DNA from: Gemmatimonadales bacterium | Lineage (GTDB): Bacteria > Gemmatimonadota > Gemmatimonadetes > Longimicrobiales > Gaopeijiaceae | Assembly: GCA_007695225.1 (NCBI GenBank) | Contig: REED01000089.1 | Span: 1-57,400, forward strand | Reading direction: 5' to 3' | DNA length: 57,400 nucleotides | Shown here: positions 1 to 7,802 of the stretch, piece by piece | Layout: each line of letters starts with the position of its first letter | How positions within the stretch are numbered: position 1 is the stretch's first letter | Position numbers and translations under genes: made by a program | The notes under the pieces: model-generated | The model's input: only the letters and a program-made list of their open reading frames with translations | What the model was told of the DNA's origin: nothing | The model's database searches: none

Positions 1-13
1 AACACCGGCCGGG

Positions 14-42
14 ATTATAGCCGGGCCCCAGAGCCGGCACAA
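14..42 (-). promoter_or_regulatory. strong sigma70-type promoter pointing off the left edge
   Basis: On the minus strand a -35 box TTGTGC (42 to 37) is followed after exactly 17 bases by a perfect -10 box TATAAT (19 to 14). The bases just after the -10 box are all G or C. It lies just past the stop codon of the fibronectin-domain lipoprotein gene, so it must serve something left of the window, with transcription starting near base 7. The GC-rich discriminator is typical of stable-RNA promoters, so a tRNA or rRNA gene is a reasonable guess; the target itself cannot be seen. Confidence 0.6.
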
Positions 43-67
43 CCGTGGGGGACCGCTCCCGATGGGG

Positions 68-1207
68 TCAGAGGGGGGGGAGGGGCGGGGTGAGGGCGGG
101 ATTTCCCGGCTGGAGCTGAAGGGCCCAGTCAAAGAGGACCAACGCACCTTCCTGGGCGAAGCCCACATGGGTCACCCGAACGACACCGTACCGCCACATT
201 CCCCCAGCTGCCGGGACCCGCAGGACATAGGCGAAGCCGGGAGCCAAGGCCATCTCCTGGGAGGAATACCCTGCGCTCGGCGCGGTCCGCACATCCGTGC
301 ATCCGGCGTCGGCGGCAGGACCGCACTTCAGGGCCGAAGCCTCGATGGGGGTGCTGTGAACCTGGACGCCAGAGGCGGGAACCAGCCACCACCCCTGGGC
401 ATCCACCTCCAGCCGGAAGTGACGGTCCGGCGCCGTGCCACTCCGGATGGGATCCGTGTTCTCATCCTCCTGGAACCGGAATCCAGAATGGTCCGGACGA
501 TCCTCGAAGGCCCAGAGGAGCTCCCCGTGGAAGTCGGGACGGGGGGTGGCTTCGGCCAGGGCACTCCCGTCGCTCTCGTGCCCCTGCGCGTCTACGGCGG
601 TGACGAAGTAGCCGTAGGTACTCCCGTTCTCCACCAACAAGTCCAGGAACCCCTCGGAATCCGTCTCTCCCAGGAGGATCACGGCTCCGTCTCCCCCTTC
701 GATGTAGATCCGGTAGAAAGCGAAGTCGTCGGCCCCCCGGGCCGCCTGATTCCACTGCAGGTAGATAGCGCCGTCCAGCGCCACCGCGTCCAACGCTCCG
801 GGAACCGGAGGGGGGGTGGGTTGGGGGACCTGCACTTCCACGGAGTAGGCCGAGGCGGTCTCGATTCCGCTTCGGGGGCTCACCGCAGCAACGTAGTACT
901 CGTAGGTCCGCCCCGGGGAGATGTTGAGGTCGGTGTAGCTGCAAAGCCCGGCGGAGCAACTGGTCACCTCCGCCACGAGGAAGAAGTCGCGGTCGGTACT
1001 CCGGCGACCGTAGACCCGGAAGGGCTCCTCGTCCCACCTGGGGTGCAGCTCCCAGGAGAGGTGGATGGCTCGGTTGTAGTACCACCCCTCCAGTTCCCGG
1101 GGCGCCCCCGGCTCGTCGCCTCCGACCCACACCCCGGAGTCCTGGCAGCCTACCAGGAGCAGCAGCGCCAGAATGGGAAAAACCAACCCCAGCCCAATTC
1201 GCCTCAT
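68..1207 (-). CDS. fibronectin type III domain lipoprotein
   Basis: Predicted 379-residue lipoprotein. The N-terminus has two arginines, a hydrophobic stretch and a lipobox LLVGC, with the lipidated cysteine at about residue 21. Two fibronectin type III-like modules follow, at about residues 30-125 and 133-225, each with the Trp and Tyr strand pattern of that fold. A C-terminal part of about 150 residues is not recognised. The ATG at 1207 is chosen because it puts the signal peptide at the start; a GTG at 1315 would add 36 residues of non-signal sequence. Such modules usually mediate binding outside the cell, so a surface or periplasmic binding role is inferred. The gene stands alone, 179 bases after lptD. 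Confidence 0.8.
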   Translation of the reverse strand: MRRIGLGLVFPILALLLLVGCQDSGVWVGGDEPGAPRELEGWYYNRAIHLSWELHPRWDEEPFRVYGRRSTDRDFFLVAEVTSCSAGLCSYTDLNISPGRTYEYYVAAVSPRSGIETASAYSVEVQVPQPTPPPVPGALDAVALDGAIYLQWNQAARGADDFAFYRIYIEGGDGAVILLGETDSEGFLDLLVENGSTYGYFVTAVDAQGHESDGSALAEATPRPDFHGELLWAFEDRPDHSGFRFQEDENTDPIRSGTAPDRHFRLEVDAQGWWLVPASGVQVHSTPIEASALKCGPAADAGCTDVRTAPSAGYSSQEMALAPGFAYVLRVPAAGGMWRYGVVRVTHVGFAQEGALVLFDWALQLQPGNPALTPPLPPL

Positions 1208-1356
1208 GGTCCACTCCCTGTTCGGGTGCACGCCGCCCGAGGGGACGACCCCTCGCCCTGTTCTAAAGCACAACGCGTGCCGCGCCACCAGGGTGGGGCG
1301 CATCGACGAGTACACGGGACGATCTCGCGGGGTTGAGGCGGAACCGGCGGGGAGAA

Positions 1357-1374
1357 TGTCCTCTTACGAGGACA
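1357..1374 (-). terminator. hairpin downstream of lptD, possible terminator
   Basis: A perfect 7-bp inverted repeat (TGTCCTC / GAGGACA) encloses a 4-base loop, 13 bases after the lptD stop. In the lptD transcript it is followed by ATTCTCC, only a weak U-run. A second short repeat (CTGAGG / CCTCAG, 1376-1390) overlaps the lptD stop codon. It may end the pal-to-lptD transcript; the poor U-run keeps this tentative. Confidence 0.4.
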
Positions 1375-1386
1375 GCTGAGGACCCC

Positions 1387-4300
1387 TCAGAAGGGCGTCC
1401 GGCCGAATCCGTCCCCTCGCTCCCCTACGCTTCGCTGCTCGTGGTCAAAGCGTAGATCCCGGTTGGCTTTGAGGGAGACTTCGAACTGGAAGGACCAGTT
1501 CCCGAGGGCCGTCTGGCGGAACCCGAAGGAGGCCTCCCACTCCTGAAGGTCCCGGCTCAACCGCACCACATGGTCGTTGAACCGGTTCTCCTCCACATCG
1601 TAGGAGGTCTGCCAGGTCGCGTCCCAGTTCTCCGTGGGAGCAAAGGAGAGGGTCGCCGAGACCATCTGTGCCCGAAGGGCCGACCCCACTGAGGAATCAC
1701 GGGGACGACGGAGGGAGTAGGACACACGGGCATCCCACCCCTCCCGCCGGCCCGAGACTCGTCCCCGCGTGGCCCCCGACGCTCCAGGAAGGACCCGGTT
1801 GCTGTCGAACCCGTCCACGCCGGCAAAGGGGTCGGCCAGCTCGTCGTCCAGGTCATCCTCCCGGGCGGGAGGGGCCTCCCGGGGCTCCCGGTCCAGGCCC
1901 AGGAGGCCCCCGACCCACTGGACCACCCCGGACTGGTCATTCATGGAGAAGCCCAGGGAGAGCTGCTCCAGATGAGGCGCCAGGCGACGCTCCGCGCCGT
2001 TCCCATTCCCCAGAGCCGGCTCCTCGAAAAGGGAGTGGGTGAAAGAGAGGTCGAGGCCACGGAGGTAGTCTGAACGCACCGTATTGGAAAGCTGGGTGGT
2101 GGTGAAGCCATCCACGAAGCGTCCAGTGGAATCGGCCTGCACGATGTCATAGGACACCGCTGAAGTGGAGAGTCCCAGGAGAGTCACCACCCGGGAGGGG
2201 GGGAGTCGCCGAGGACCGTCCTCACCCTCGTCTCGGTCCCGGGCAGGAGGCGCGATGGGGGGATCTGCGTCCAGGATCTCCTCCTCCACGTCCTCTCCCA
2301 TCAGGGGAAGATCCTCCACCAGCTCCAGCGGAGCCTCGTCGGGCTCCTCGGGATCCACCTCCGGTTCTTCCGGCTCCTGCCGTCGCGCTTCCCAAGTCTG
2401 ATTGAAGCTGAAGGTGAGCTGGTTCTGGACCCGGAGGTTCCGCGACCCGAACACCTGCTCCTGGAGGGCCGAGGGGGTCGTGGCCGGGGAATAGGACCAA
2501 CTTACTCCCGGCGTCACTTTGTGGCGCAGGGCCTCGAAAGGCCCGAATCCAGGGTAGAACCCGAAGATCTCGGTCTGTGCCGAGAGCCCCATGGAAACCC
2601 GATTCGGACCGCTCACGAAGCTCCGGGCGTCGGCGATGGAATCCACCCTGGCCATGGCCCCGCCGATGGAGAGGGAGGGGGTAAGGGTGGTCGCGCCGAT
2701 GAGGCGCTGCTGGTAACTCAGCGACACGTCCCAATCCGTGCGTGCGTCGCTGAAATCCACCCGCTCTCCGGTGAGGGGATTCAGTTCTCCCGGGAGGAAG
2801 ACATCCGCTACCTGCCCTCCTACCCGGCTGGGGGTGATGAAGAACGGCGTCCGGGTCCCTGCAGCGCCGTCGTCCTCGCCCTCCTCCGGTCGGATGGTGG
2901 GGTCCACCAGGAACCGGGGCACCTCCGGGAAGAGATTCTCCTGGTACCGGACGTTCCCGGAGAGGGAGAGATTCCCCAGTGAGGAGGTCGCCCGGGCGTT
3001 GGCGGAGGTCCGGACCTTGTCGGCCTGGTTGAATCGGAACACCGTGTCCGCCAGGGGGGCGAATTCCCTGATGCTCCGCTCGAACCGGGTGGATCCGTTC
3101 ACCGAGAGGTTGTTGTACCACTGGGCCCGGGCCGGGGGTGCGGCGAAGAGGGTCAAGGTCGAGAGGGAGAGGGACGCACTCGGAAGCGTCATCTCGACCC
3201 GGTCGTCATTCAGGAACTGCTTCCGGCTCGAAGACACGGAAAGGGCCCCCCACTGAAATCGGTGATCCAGTCCGGCCTGGGAATCCACCGACCCCGTCAG
3301 CTCCCGGGGATCCAGGGAGTTCTGCCGCACGATTCCGGTGTTGGTGACATAGTTCCCCGATGCCCGGAGCTTCGTCCGTTCGCTGGCATCCCAGTTGTTC
3401 CGGGTGGAAATGGCGAACTCCCGCTGTCCAGTGGCTCGCCAGAACCGCCGCATGGACGCGTCGCCCTGGAGAAACTGACGCGCCCAGCGGTACCGGAGAC
3501 CACCGGTCATGGCTACGTACCGATCGGACCACCAATCCATCGCCATGGTGAGATCCGAATAGTCGGACATGGCCCAGTAGTAGCCCATGTTGGACACCCG
3601 TCGATCAGACCCGGAAGAGGTCCGCACCACATCGTTCATGGAGAACCGGGGCGTCAGCAGCCCGCTGGACCGACCGGTCTGGAGGGGCTGGGCAATGAAG
3701 GGGAGCCAGACCACCGGAACCGGATTCGAGCGGCCCTCCTCCACGTTGTCGAAATACAGTCGCACGGAGCGGGCGATGAGGACCTGCTCCTGGACCACCT
3801 TCAACTCCGATGCCTCGAAAAAGGACCGAGGCGGATCGCTCTCCGACGAGGTGAAGCGGGTTCGGGAGCCGAAGAGGAGTCCGTCCTGGACCGAATCCAG
3901 GTTCCCCCGGACCCTCCATTCGAAACCACTTTCCATGTAGCTGGTCTGGGCATCCATCGCCGTCCCCCGCTCGGTGGCCACATCGTACACCAGGGAGCGG
4001 CTCCGCACGGGCTCCCCCTCGTCGGGAGTGAGGAGCGTGGACCCCCGGGTCCGAACCCGACCCGTCCGATCGTCGTAAACGATGCTGGAATCGGCCTCGA
4101 GCCGGACCCCCTGCCCTGAGAACCGAGCCTTTTCCTCCTCCGTCCCGGAAAGAGTGAGACGCCGCTCCCGGGCCTCGTAATCCCCCCGAAGCCCCTGGTA
4201 GGTGGCCACGGTGAACCCGGGAAGCTGGGCAAGGGCTTGCATGATGGAGTCGGCCCCCGTCGGGAGTTCGGCCCCGGGCGACCGGGTGCGGCGGGGGGTA

Positions 4301-4728
4301 GGCACCCCCGTCTGGACTGGCGCCGGGGGAACGGTGTCCACCTCCGCATTCTCAGGAGTCACCTCCGCTTCTCCAGGAGCCGGGGGGGCAGGTCCCGACA
4401 GATCCCGGACCCGATCCAGGATTCGCATCCGCACCGAGTCCACCGCAGCACGGATGGTGTCCGGTGCGACATCCTGCGTCGGGGACGGGTGGGCGGGAAA
4501 CCCCGCCCCGATGGTGATGGACGCGATGCCAGACGGGTGGCTCAGGGCGCCTGCCGGCTCCACCGGGACTGCGCCCCCCAAGAGACCGAAACACCCCACC
4601 ATCAGGATCCGCTTCCATCCCGACCCAGCGGCCCGCCCCGGGGTCCGGGGGTCGAGGGCTGACCCTCGACCCTCCCCTACGCCGCCGGGGACCCGCTCTC
4701 CTCCAGTCCGGCCCACTCCACGCATCAC
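1387..4728 (-). CDS. lptD: LPS-assembly protein LptD (outer-membrane LPS translocon)
   Basis: LptD is the outer-membrane barrel that inserts lipopolysaccharide into the outer leaflet, working with LptE and the Lpt bridge. This 1,113-residue protein has a hydrophobic signal segment at about residues 40-55, an OstA/LptA-like beta-jellyroll region at about 165-320, and a long barrel domain with many alternating Tyr, Trp and Phe strands to the C-terminus. It is longer than E. coli LptD (about 780). Two stretches rich in Glu, Asp and Pro, at about residues 777-838 and 945-965, look like long acidic loops. The start overlaps the tatC stop: GTG at 4728 gives a 4-base overlap, ATG at 4725 a 1-base overlap; an AGAGG lies 7 bases before the GTG. 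It is the last gene of the pal-cpoB-nrdR-tatC-lptD run. Confidence 0.9.
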   Translation of the reverse strand: MMRGVGRTGGERVPGGVGEGRGSALDPRTPGRAAGSGWKRILMVGCFGLLGGAVPVEPAGALSHPSGIASITIGAGFPAHPSPTQDVAPDTIRAAVDSVRMRILDRVRDLSGPAPPAPGEAEVTPENAEVDTVPPAPVQTGVPTPRRTRSPGAELPTGADSIMQALAQLPGFTVATYQGLRGDYEARERRLTLSGTEEEKARFSGQGVRLEADSSIVYDDRTGRVRTRGSTLLTPDEGEPVRSRSLVYDVATERGTAMDAQTSYMESGFEWRVRGNLDSVQDGLLFGSRTRFTSSESDPPRSFFEASELKVVQEQVLIARSVRLYFDNVEEGRSNPVPVVWLPFIAQPLQTGRSSGLLTPRFSMNDVVRTSSGSDRRVSNMGYYWAMSDYSDLTMAMDWWSDRYVAMTGGLRYRWARQFLQGDASMRRFWRATGQREFAISTRNNWDASERTKLRASGNYVTNTGIVRQNSLDPRELTGSVDSQAGLDHRFQWGALSVSSSRKQFLNDDRVEMTLPSASLSLSTLTLFAAPPARAQWYNNLSVNGSTRFERSIREFAPLADTVFRFNQADKVRTSANARATSSLGNLSLSGNVRYQENLFPEVPRFLVDPTIRPEEGEDDGAAGTRTPFFITPSRVGGQVADVFLPGELNPLTGERVDFSDARTDWDVSLSYQQRLIGATTLTPSLSIGGAMARVDSIADARSFVSGPNRVSMGLSAQTEIFGFYPGFGPFEALRHKVTPGVSWSYSPATTPSALQEQVFGSRNLRVQNQLTFSFNQTWEARRQEPEEPEVDPEEPDEAPLELVEDLPLMGEDVEEEILDADPPIAPPARDRDEGEDGPRRLPPSRVVTLLGLSTSAVSYDIVQADSTGRFVDGFTTTQLSNTVRSDYLRGLDLSFTHSLFEEPALGNGNGAERRLAPHLEQLSLGFSMNDQSGVVQWVGGLLGLDREPREAPPAREDDLDDELADPFAGVDGFDSNRVLPGASGATRGRVSGRREGWDARVSYSLRRPRDSSVGSALRAQMVSATLSFAPTENWDATWQTSYDVEENRFNDHVVRLSRDLQEWEASFGFRQTALGNWSFQFEVSLKANRDLRFDHEQRSVGERGDGFGRTPF

Positions 4729-5534
4729 CCCTGGGCCTCTACCGCTCCGGGAGGTGGCTCGTCAGAGGGCCGGAGGATCTCCTCCTCCTGATTGAAGCGA
4801 CGCCGCTGAATCGCCCTGGAGAGGAGAATGCTCACCTCGTAGAGGACGACCATTGGACCAATCATGAGGAGTGTGGACGCCAGGTCTCCCGGGGTCACCA
4901 TGCTGGCCAGGACGGTGATCCCCAGAACGGCATGGCGACGCTTCGACCGCATGAATTCCGGTGTCATCAGCCCCATGGCTGAGAGGATCATCACCACCAC
5001 CGGGAGCTCGAAAACGATTCCAAAGGCCAGGAGGAGGCGGGTGACGAAGCCCAGATACTCGCCCACTTCGATGGCGGGCATCAGGAATTCCTGCTGGAAG
5101 CCGGTGAGGAAGATGAGGGCCAGGGGAAGCACCCAGAAATAGGCCAGGGCGACACCGGCGCAGAAGAGGACGAGCCCGAAGTAGAGGCTCGGTATGATGA
5201 CCTTCTTCTCCGACGTTGACAGGGCCGGGGCCAGAAAGGCCCAGATCTGATAGACCACGATGGGGATGGCCAACAGGATCCCCACCACCACGGAGAGCTT
5301 GAGGGTGATGAAGAAGGGGGTGACGGGGCTGAAGTAGAGCAGTTGCTCCCCGTCCAGAAGGGGAAGAATCGGCCGCTGGAGGATGTCCAGGACCCCCCCG
5401 TAGTGCACGAAGAGAAAGCCCACCACCGTTCCCACGCCGACGGCAAGTAGACTCCAGAGGATCCTCCAGCGGAACTCCTCGAGGTGGTCCAGGAAGGGCA
5501 TTTCGCCCAGCGGGTGTCGGGTTCGTCGAGCCAT
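4725..5534 (-). CDS. tatC: Sec-independent protein translocase TatC
   Basis: TatC is the receptor of the twin-arginine translocase and binds RR signal peptides of folded proteins at the inner membrane. The 269-residue protein has six membrane segments. The family signature FLDHLEEFR lies in the cytoplasmic N-terminus (about residues 14-22), and PIVVYQIWAFLAPAL and ASMVTPGD mark conserved periplasmic and cytoplasmic loops. Length is normal. It lies 14 bases after nrdR and overlaps the lptD start. No tatA or tatB gene is seen in the window, so those partners must be encoded elsewhere. Confidence 0.97.
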   Translation of the reverse strand: MARRTRHPLGEMPFLDHLEEFRWRILWSLLAVGVGTVVGFLFVHYGGVLDILQRPILPLLDGEQLLYFSPVTPFFITLKLSVVVGILLAIPIVVYQIWAFLAPALSTSEKKVIIPSLYFGLVLFCAGVALAYFWVLPLALIFLTGFQQEFLMPAIEVGEYLGFVTRLLLAFGIVFELPVVVMILSAMGLMTPEFMRSKRRHAVLGITVLASMVTPGDLASTLLMIGPMVVLYEVSILLSRAIQRRRFNQEEEILRPSDEPPPGAVEAQG

Positions 5535-5548
5535 CTTCTATATCCGCC

Positions 5549-6046
5549 TCAGAGCGGCAGCTCTGACTGGTCCCTGCGCTGGGCTTCAATCCGACCCCGT
5601 TGCTTCATCTCGTCCACGAACTCCTGGAATTCATCGGGATCCTGGAAATTCCGGTAGACGGAAGCGAACCGGATGTACGCGACCCGGTCCAGGGGCTTCA
5701 GCCGTTCCATCACCATCTCCCCGATCAGGGAACTCTCGATTTCCACTCCCGCCTGTCGAGAGAGGGTGTCCTCGATCTCGTCTGCGATCCCCTCGATCTC
5801 TGTGAGCGAGATCGCTCGCCGAGCGCACGCGGTCCGAATGGCCCGGATGAGCTTCGATCGATCGAACTCCTCCACACTTCCGCCACGCTTCAGGACCTGC
5901 ACCGGGCGCTCTTCTACATACTCATAGGTAGTGAAACGGGTCCCGCATGCGGCACACTCCCGGCGACGGCGAACGGCCCGTCCGCCCCGGCTGGTGCGGG
6001 TATCCACCACCCGGTTTCCCGGAGAATCGCAGTTGGGGCAGTGCAT
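5549..6046 (-). CDS. nrdR: transcriptional repressor NrdR
   Basis: NrdR represses ribonucleotide reductase genes according to bound ATP or dATP. The 165-residue protein has an N-terminal zinc ribbon (C3, C6 and C31, C34), then an ATP-cone domain at about residues 45-135 with the VLKRGG and YIRFASVYR motifs. The ATG at 6046 gives the family start MHCPNC; an in-frame start four codons upstream would add only MPSS. It lies between cpoB and tatC on the same strand. No nrd gene is in this window, so its targets are elsewhere. Confidence 0.97.
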   Translation of the reverse strand: MHCPNCDSPGNRVVDTRTSRGGRAVRRRRECAACGTRFTTYEYVEERPVQVLKRGGSVEEFDRSKLIRAIRTACARRAISLTEIEGIADEIEDTLSRQAGVEIESSLIGEMVMERLKPLDRVAYIRFASVYRNFQDPDEFQEFVDEMKQRGRIEAQRRDQSELPL

Positions 6047-6098
6047 TGAGGAAGGCAAGAGGGGAGGGGTCGGACCGGTTTCGGCACCCCTCCCGGAC

Positions 6099-6902
6099 TC
6101 ACATTGAGCGAAGGGCGTCCCGAGCCAGATCGGCGGCGCCGCTGTCCGGCCAGGTGTTCACCACCCGCTCCAGGTGGCGTCGGGCTTCATCCCTGTCCCC
6201 AGCCTCCCGGTAGAGCATCCCCACCCGGTAGAGGGCATCGGGGGCCCGATCGGAGGTTGGATGGAATTCATGCACCCGCAGGAACCCCTCGATGGCCCCA
6301 GCCGGATCGTTCTGCTGGACCTGGATGTCGGCCAGGTAGTAGCGGGCATCGGGCGCTAGCGCATGATTCGGGAATCGCTCAAGGATCTCCTCGAAGCCCA
6401 GTCGGGCCGAGGTATAGGCTCCCCTTCGAAACTGGGTCACCGAGGCGTCATAAATCTCTTCCGCGGCACCTCCGCCTCCGCCCTCTTCCATCCCAATGGA
6501 CCCCATGGGCACGGACCGGCGCTCCCGCTCCAACTGATCCCGGAGCGCCGCCAACTGCTGTTGGGAGATTCCAGTGACTTCCTGCAGCCGGAGGAGATCT
6601 TCCTGAAGGTCCACGATCCGCCGGAGGATCTCCGCCCGCATGTTGGTTTGGGTGGAAGACACCACCCGCACGGAGTCCCCAAGGTCCCGTTGGTCGCGCT
6701 GGACCTCCCGGATCAGTTCGGCCTGTCGTGCGTTCAGCGTCCGGATCTCCTCACCGAGGTCCCGGACATCCCGCTTGGTTGCGCACGCCGCAAGAGGCAA
6801 CATGAGGGCCAGCCCCAGGAGCGCACGCGCCCCTCCCTTCCACCCCCAGCTTCGCTGAAGGCGTCCAGGATTCCGGTTGTGGAAGGAAGGGGACATGCGC
6901 AT
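6099..6902 (-). CDS. cpoB: Tol-Pal accessory TPR lipoprotein CpoB/YbgF
   Basis: CpoB (YbgF) links Tol-Pal function to peptidoglycan synthesis during envelope constriction. This 267-residue protein has a signal peptide ending in a lipobox LAAC, a coiled-coil region at about residues 45-125 rich in Glu, Gln and Arg, a glycine-rich linker, and a C-terminal TPR domain with the YDASVTQFRRGAY start and three repeat units. E. coli CpoB is periplasmic and not lipidated, so the lipobox is a difference. The ATG at 6902 is chosen because AGGTGG sits 5 bases upstream; a GTG at 6911 and an ATG at 6896 are also in frame. It follows pal by 44 bases. Confidence 0.9.
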   Translation of the reverse strand: MRMSPSFHNRNPGRLQRSWGWKGGARALLGLALMLPLAACATKRDVRDLGEEIRTLNARQAELIREVQRDQRDLGDSVRVVSSTQTNMRAEILRRIVDLQEDLLRLQEVTGISQQQLAALRDQLERERRSVPMGSIGMEEGGGGGAAEEIYDASVTQFRRGAYTSARLGFEEILERFPNHALAPDARYYLADIQVQQNDPAGAIEGFLRVHEFHPTSDRAPDALYRVGMLYREAGDRDEARRHLERVVNTWPDSGAADLARDALRSM

Positions 6903-6946
6903 TGATACCACCTGAAATCAAGTTCGATGTTGCCGGGTTCGGCTCG

Positions 6947-7534
6947 TCAGTCCTGGGACGGCGGGTTGATACGGTCCGCCCCTGCGGTGATCACGAACTC
7001 CACCCGCCGGTTCTGGGCCCAGGCCGCCTCGTCGCTGCGGTTCACCAGCGGACGTTCCTCACCGTAGGACGTGGCTACGAAACGGTCCCCCGAGATGCCG
7101 TACTGGCCGAAGAACTCCCGGACGCTCTCCGCCCGTCGATTCCCCAGGGCGAGGTTGTACTCCACCGAACCCCGCTCGTCGGTGTGCCCCTCGAGACGGA
7201 GACGCACATCCGGGCTGGCCCGGAGGATATCCACCTTCTGACGGAGGACCTGCTCCGCCTCGGAGGTAATGCGGGACTCGTCATACTCGAAGAAAACCAT
7301 CTGTTCGAGAACGGAGCGGGCGTTGGCGCGGGCGCGCTCCGCAGCCTCGGCCGCGCGGCGGGCTTCCTCTGCGCGCCGCACTGAGTCCTCATAGGCCCGC
7401 AGGGAATCCATGTCCGGGCCCGGATCTTCCTGGACCGGAGGGGGGGCCGGGGGCTCAGGCGACTCGCGGCGGCATGCGCCGAGGGTCACTGCGCCCAGTA
7501 CCGCAAACACGATGAAGAGACGTCGGTAGTGCAT
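6947..7534 (-). CDS. pal: peptidoglycan-associated lipoprotein Pal
   Basis: Pal anchors the outer membrane to peptidoglycan and is moved by the Tol complex. The 195-residue protein has a signal peptide with lipobox LGAC (C21), a Pro-rich then Ala/Glu/Arg-rich helical linker, and an OmpA-like domain at about residues 75-188. The peptidoglycan-binding motifs are visible: GHTDERG, NLALGNRRAESVREF and AAWAQNRRVEF. It is the first gene after the 268-base gap that follows tolB, and a good promoter lies in that gap. Confidence 0.97.
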   Translation of the reverse strand: MHYRRLFIVFAVLGAVTLGACRRESPEPPAPPPVQEDPGPDMDSLRAYEDSVRRAEEARRAAEAAERARANARSVLEQMVFFEYDESRITSEAEQVLRQKVDILRASPDVRLRLEGHTDERGSVEYNLALGNRRAESVREFFGQYGISGDRFVATSYGEERPLVNRSDEAAWAQNRRVEFVITAGADRINPPSQD

Positions 7535-7693
7535 CGAGGCTCCTGGATGGGTGATGGATCACCGTGGAAGGCGGGCGTTCCTGTGAATCGGCTCGGATGG
7601 GGGGAGACCCGATTTCGTGTCCCCGGACAACTCCCATTTCAGGAGGGTCGACCGGTGTCTCATCCAGAGTCCCGTTCCGCTCATCTCCGCCGT

Positions 7694-7726
7694 CCCCCGG
7701 GCGGCCACGCCTCCTACTCCCGGGGG
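7694..7726 (-). other. GC-rich hairpin in the pal leader
   Basis: An 8-bp inverted repeat, CCCCCGGG (7694-7701) and CCCGGGGG (7719-7726), with a 17-base loop. It begins a few bases after the predicted start of the pal transcript. There is no U-run after it, so a 5' stabilising structure is more likely than a terminator; attenuation of tolB read-through is possible. Confidence 0.4.
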
Positions 7727-7740
7727 TGAGCTGACATAGT

Positions 7741-7769
7741 CTTATACTGCAAAATCGTTTGTGCCGCAA
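7741..7769 (-). promoter_or_regulatory. sigma70-type promoter for pal-cpoB-nrdR-tatC-lptD
   Basis: On the minus strand TTGCGG (7769 to 7764) and TATAAG (7746 to 7741) are separated by exactly 17 bases. The start point would be near 7734, giving a leader of about 200 bases before pal. It lies about 35 bases past the tolB stop, so pal and the genes after it can be transcribed apart from tolQR-tolB. The rest of the 268-base gap shows no gene. Confidence 0.6.
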
Positions 7770-7802
7770 CGTCTCGATGGGTATGAGACACGGCGACTCC
7801 CG

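Noticed and set aside
1205..1315. GTG at 1315 as an earlier start for the FN3 lipoprotein.
   Set aside because: It would put 36 non-signal residues before the lipobox signal peptide; the ATG at 1207 fits better.
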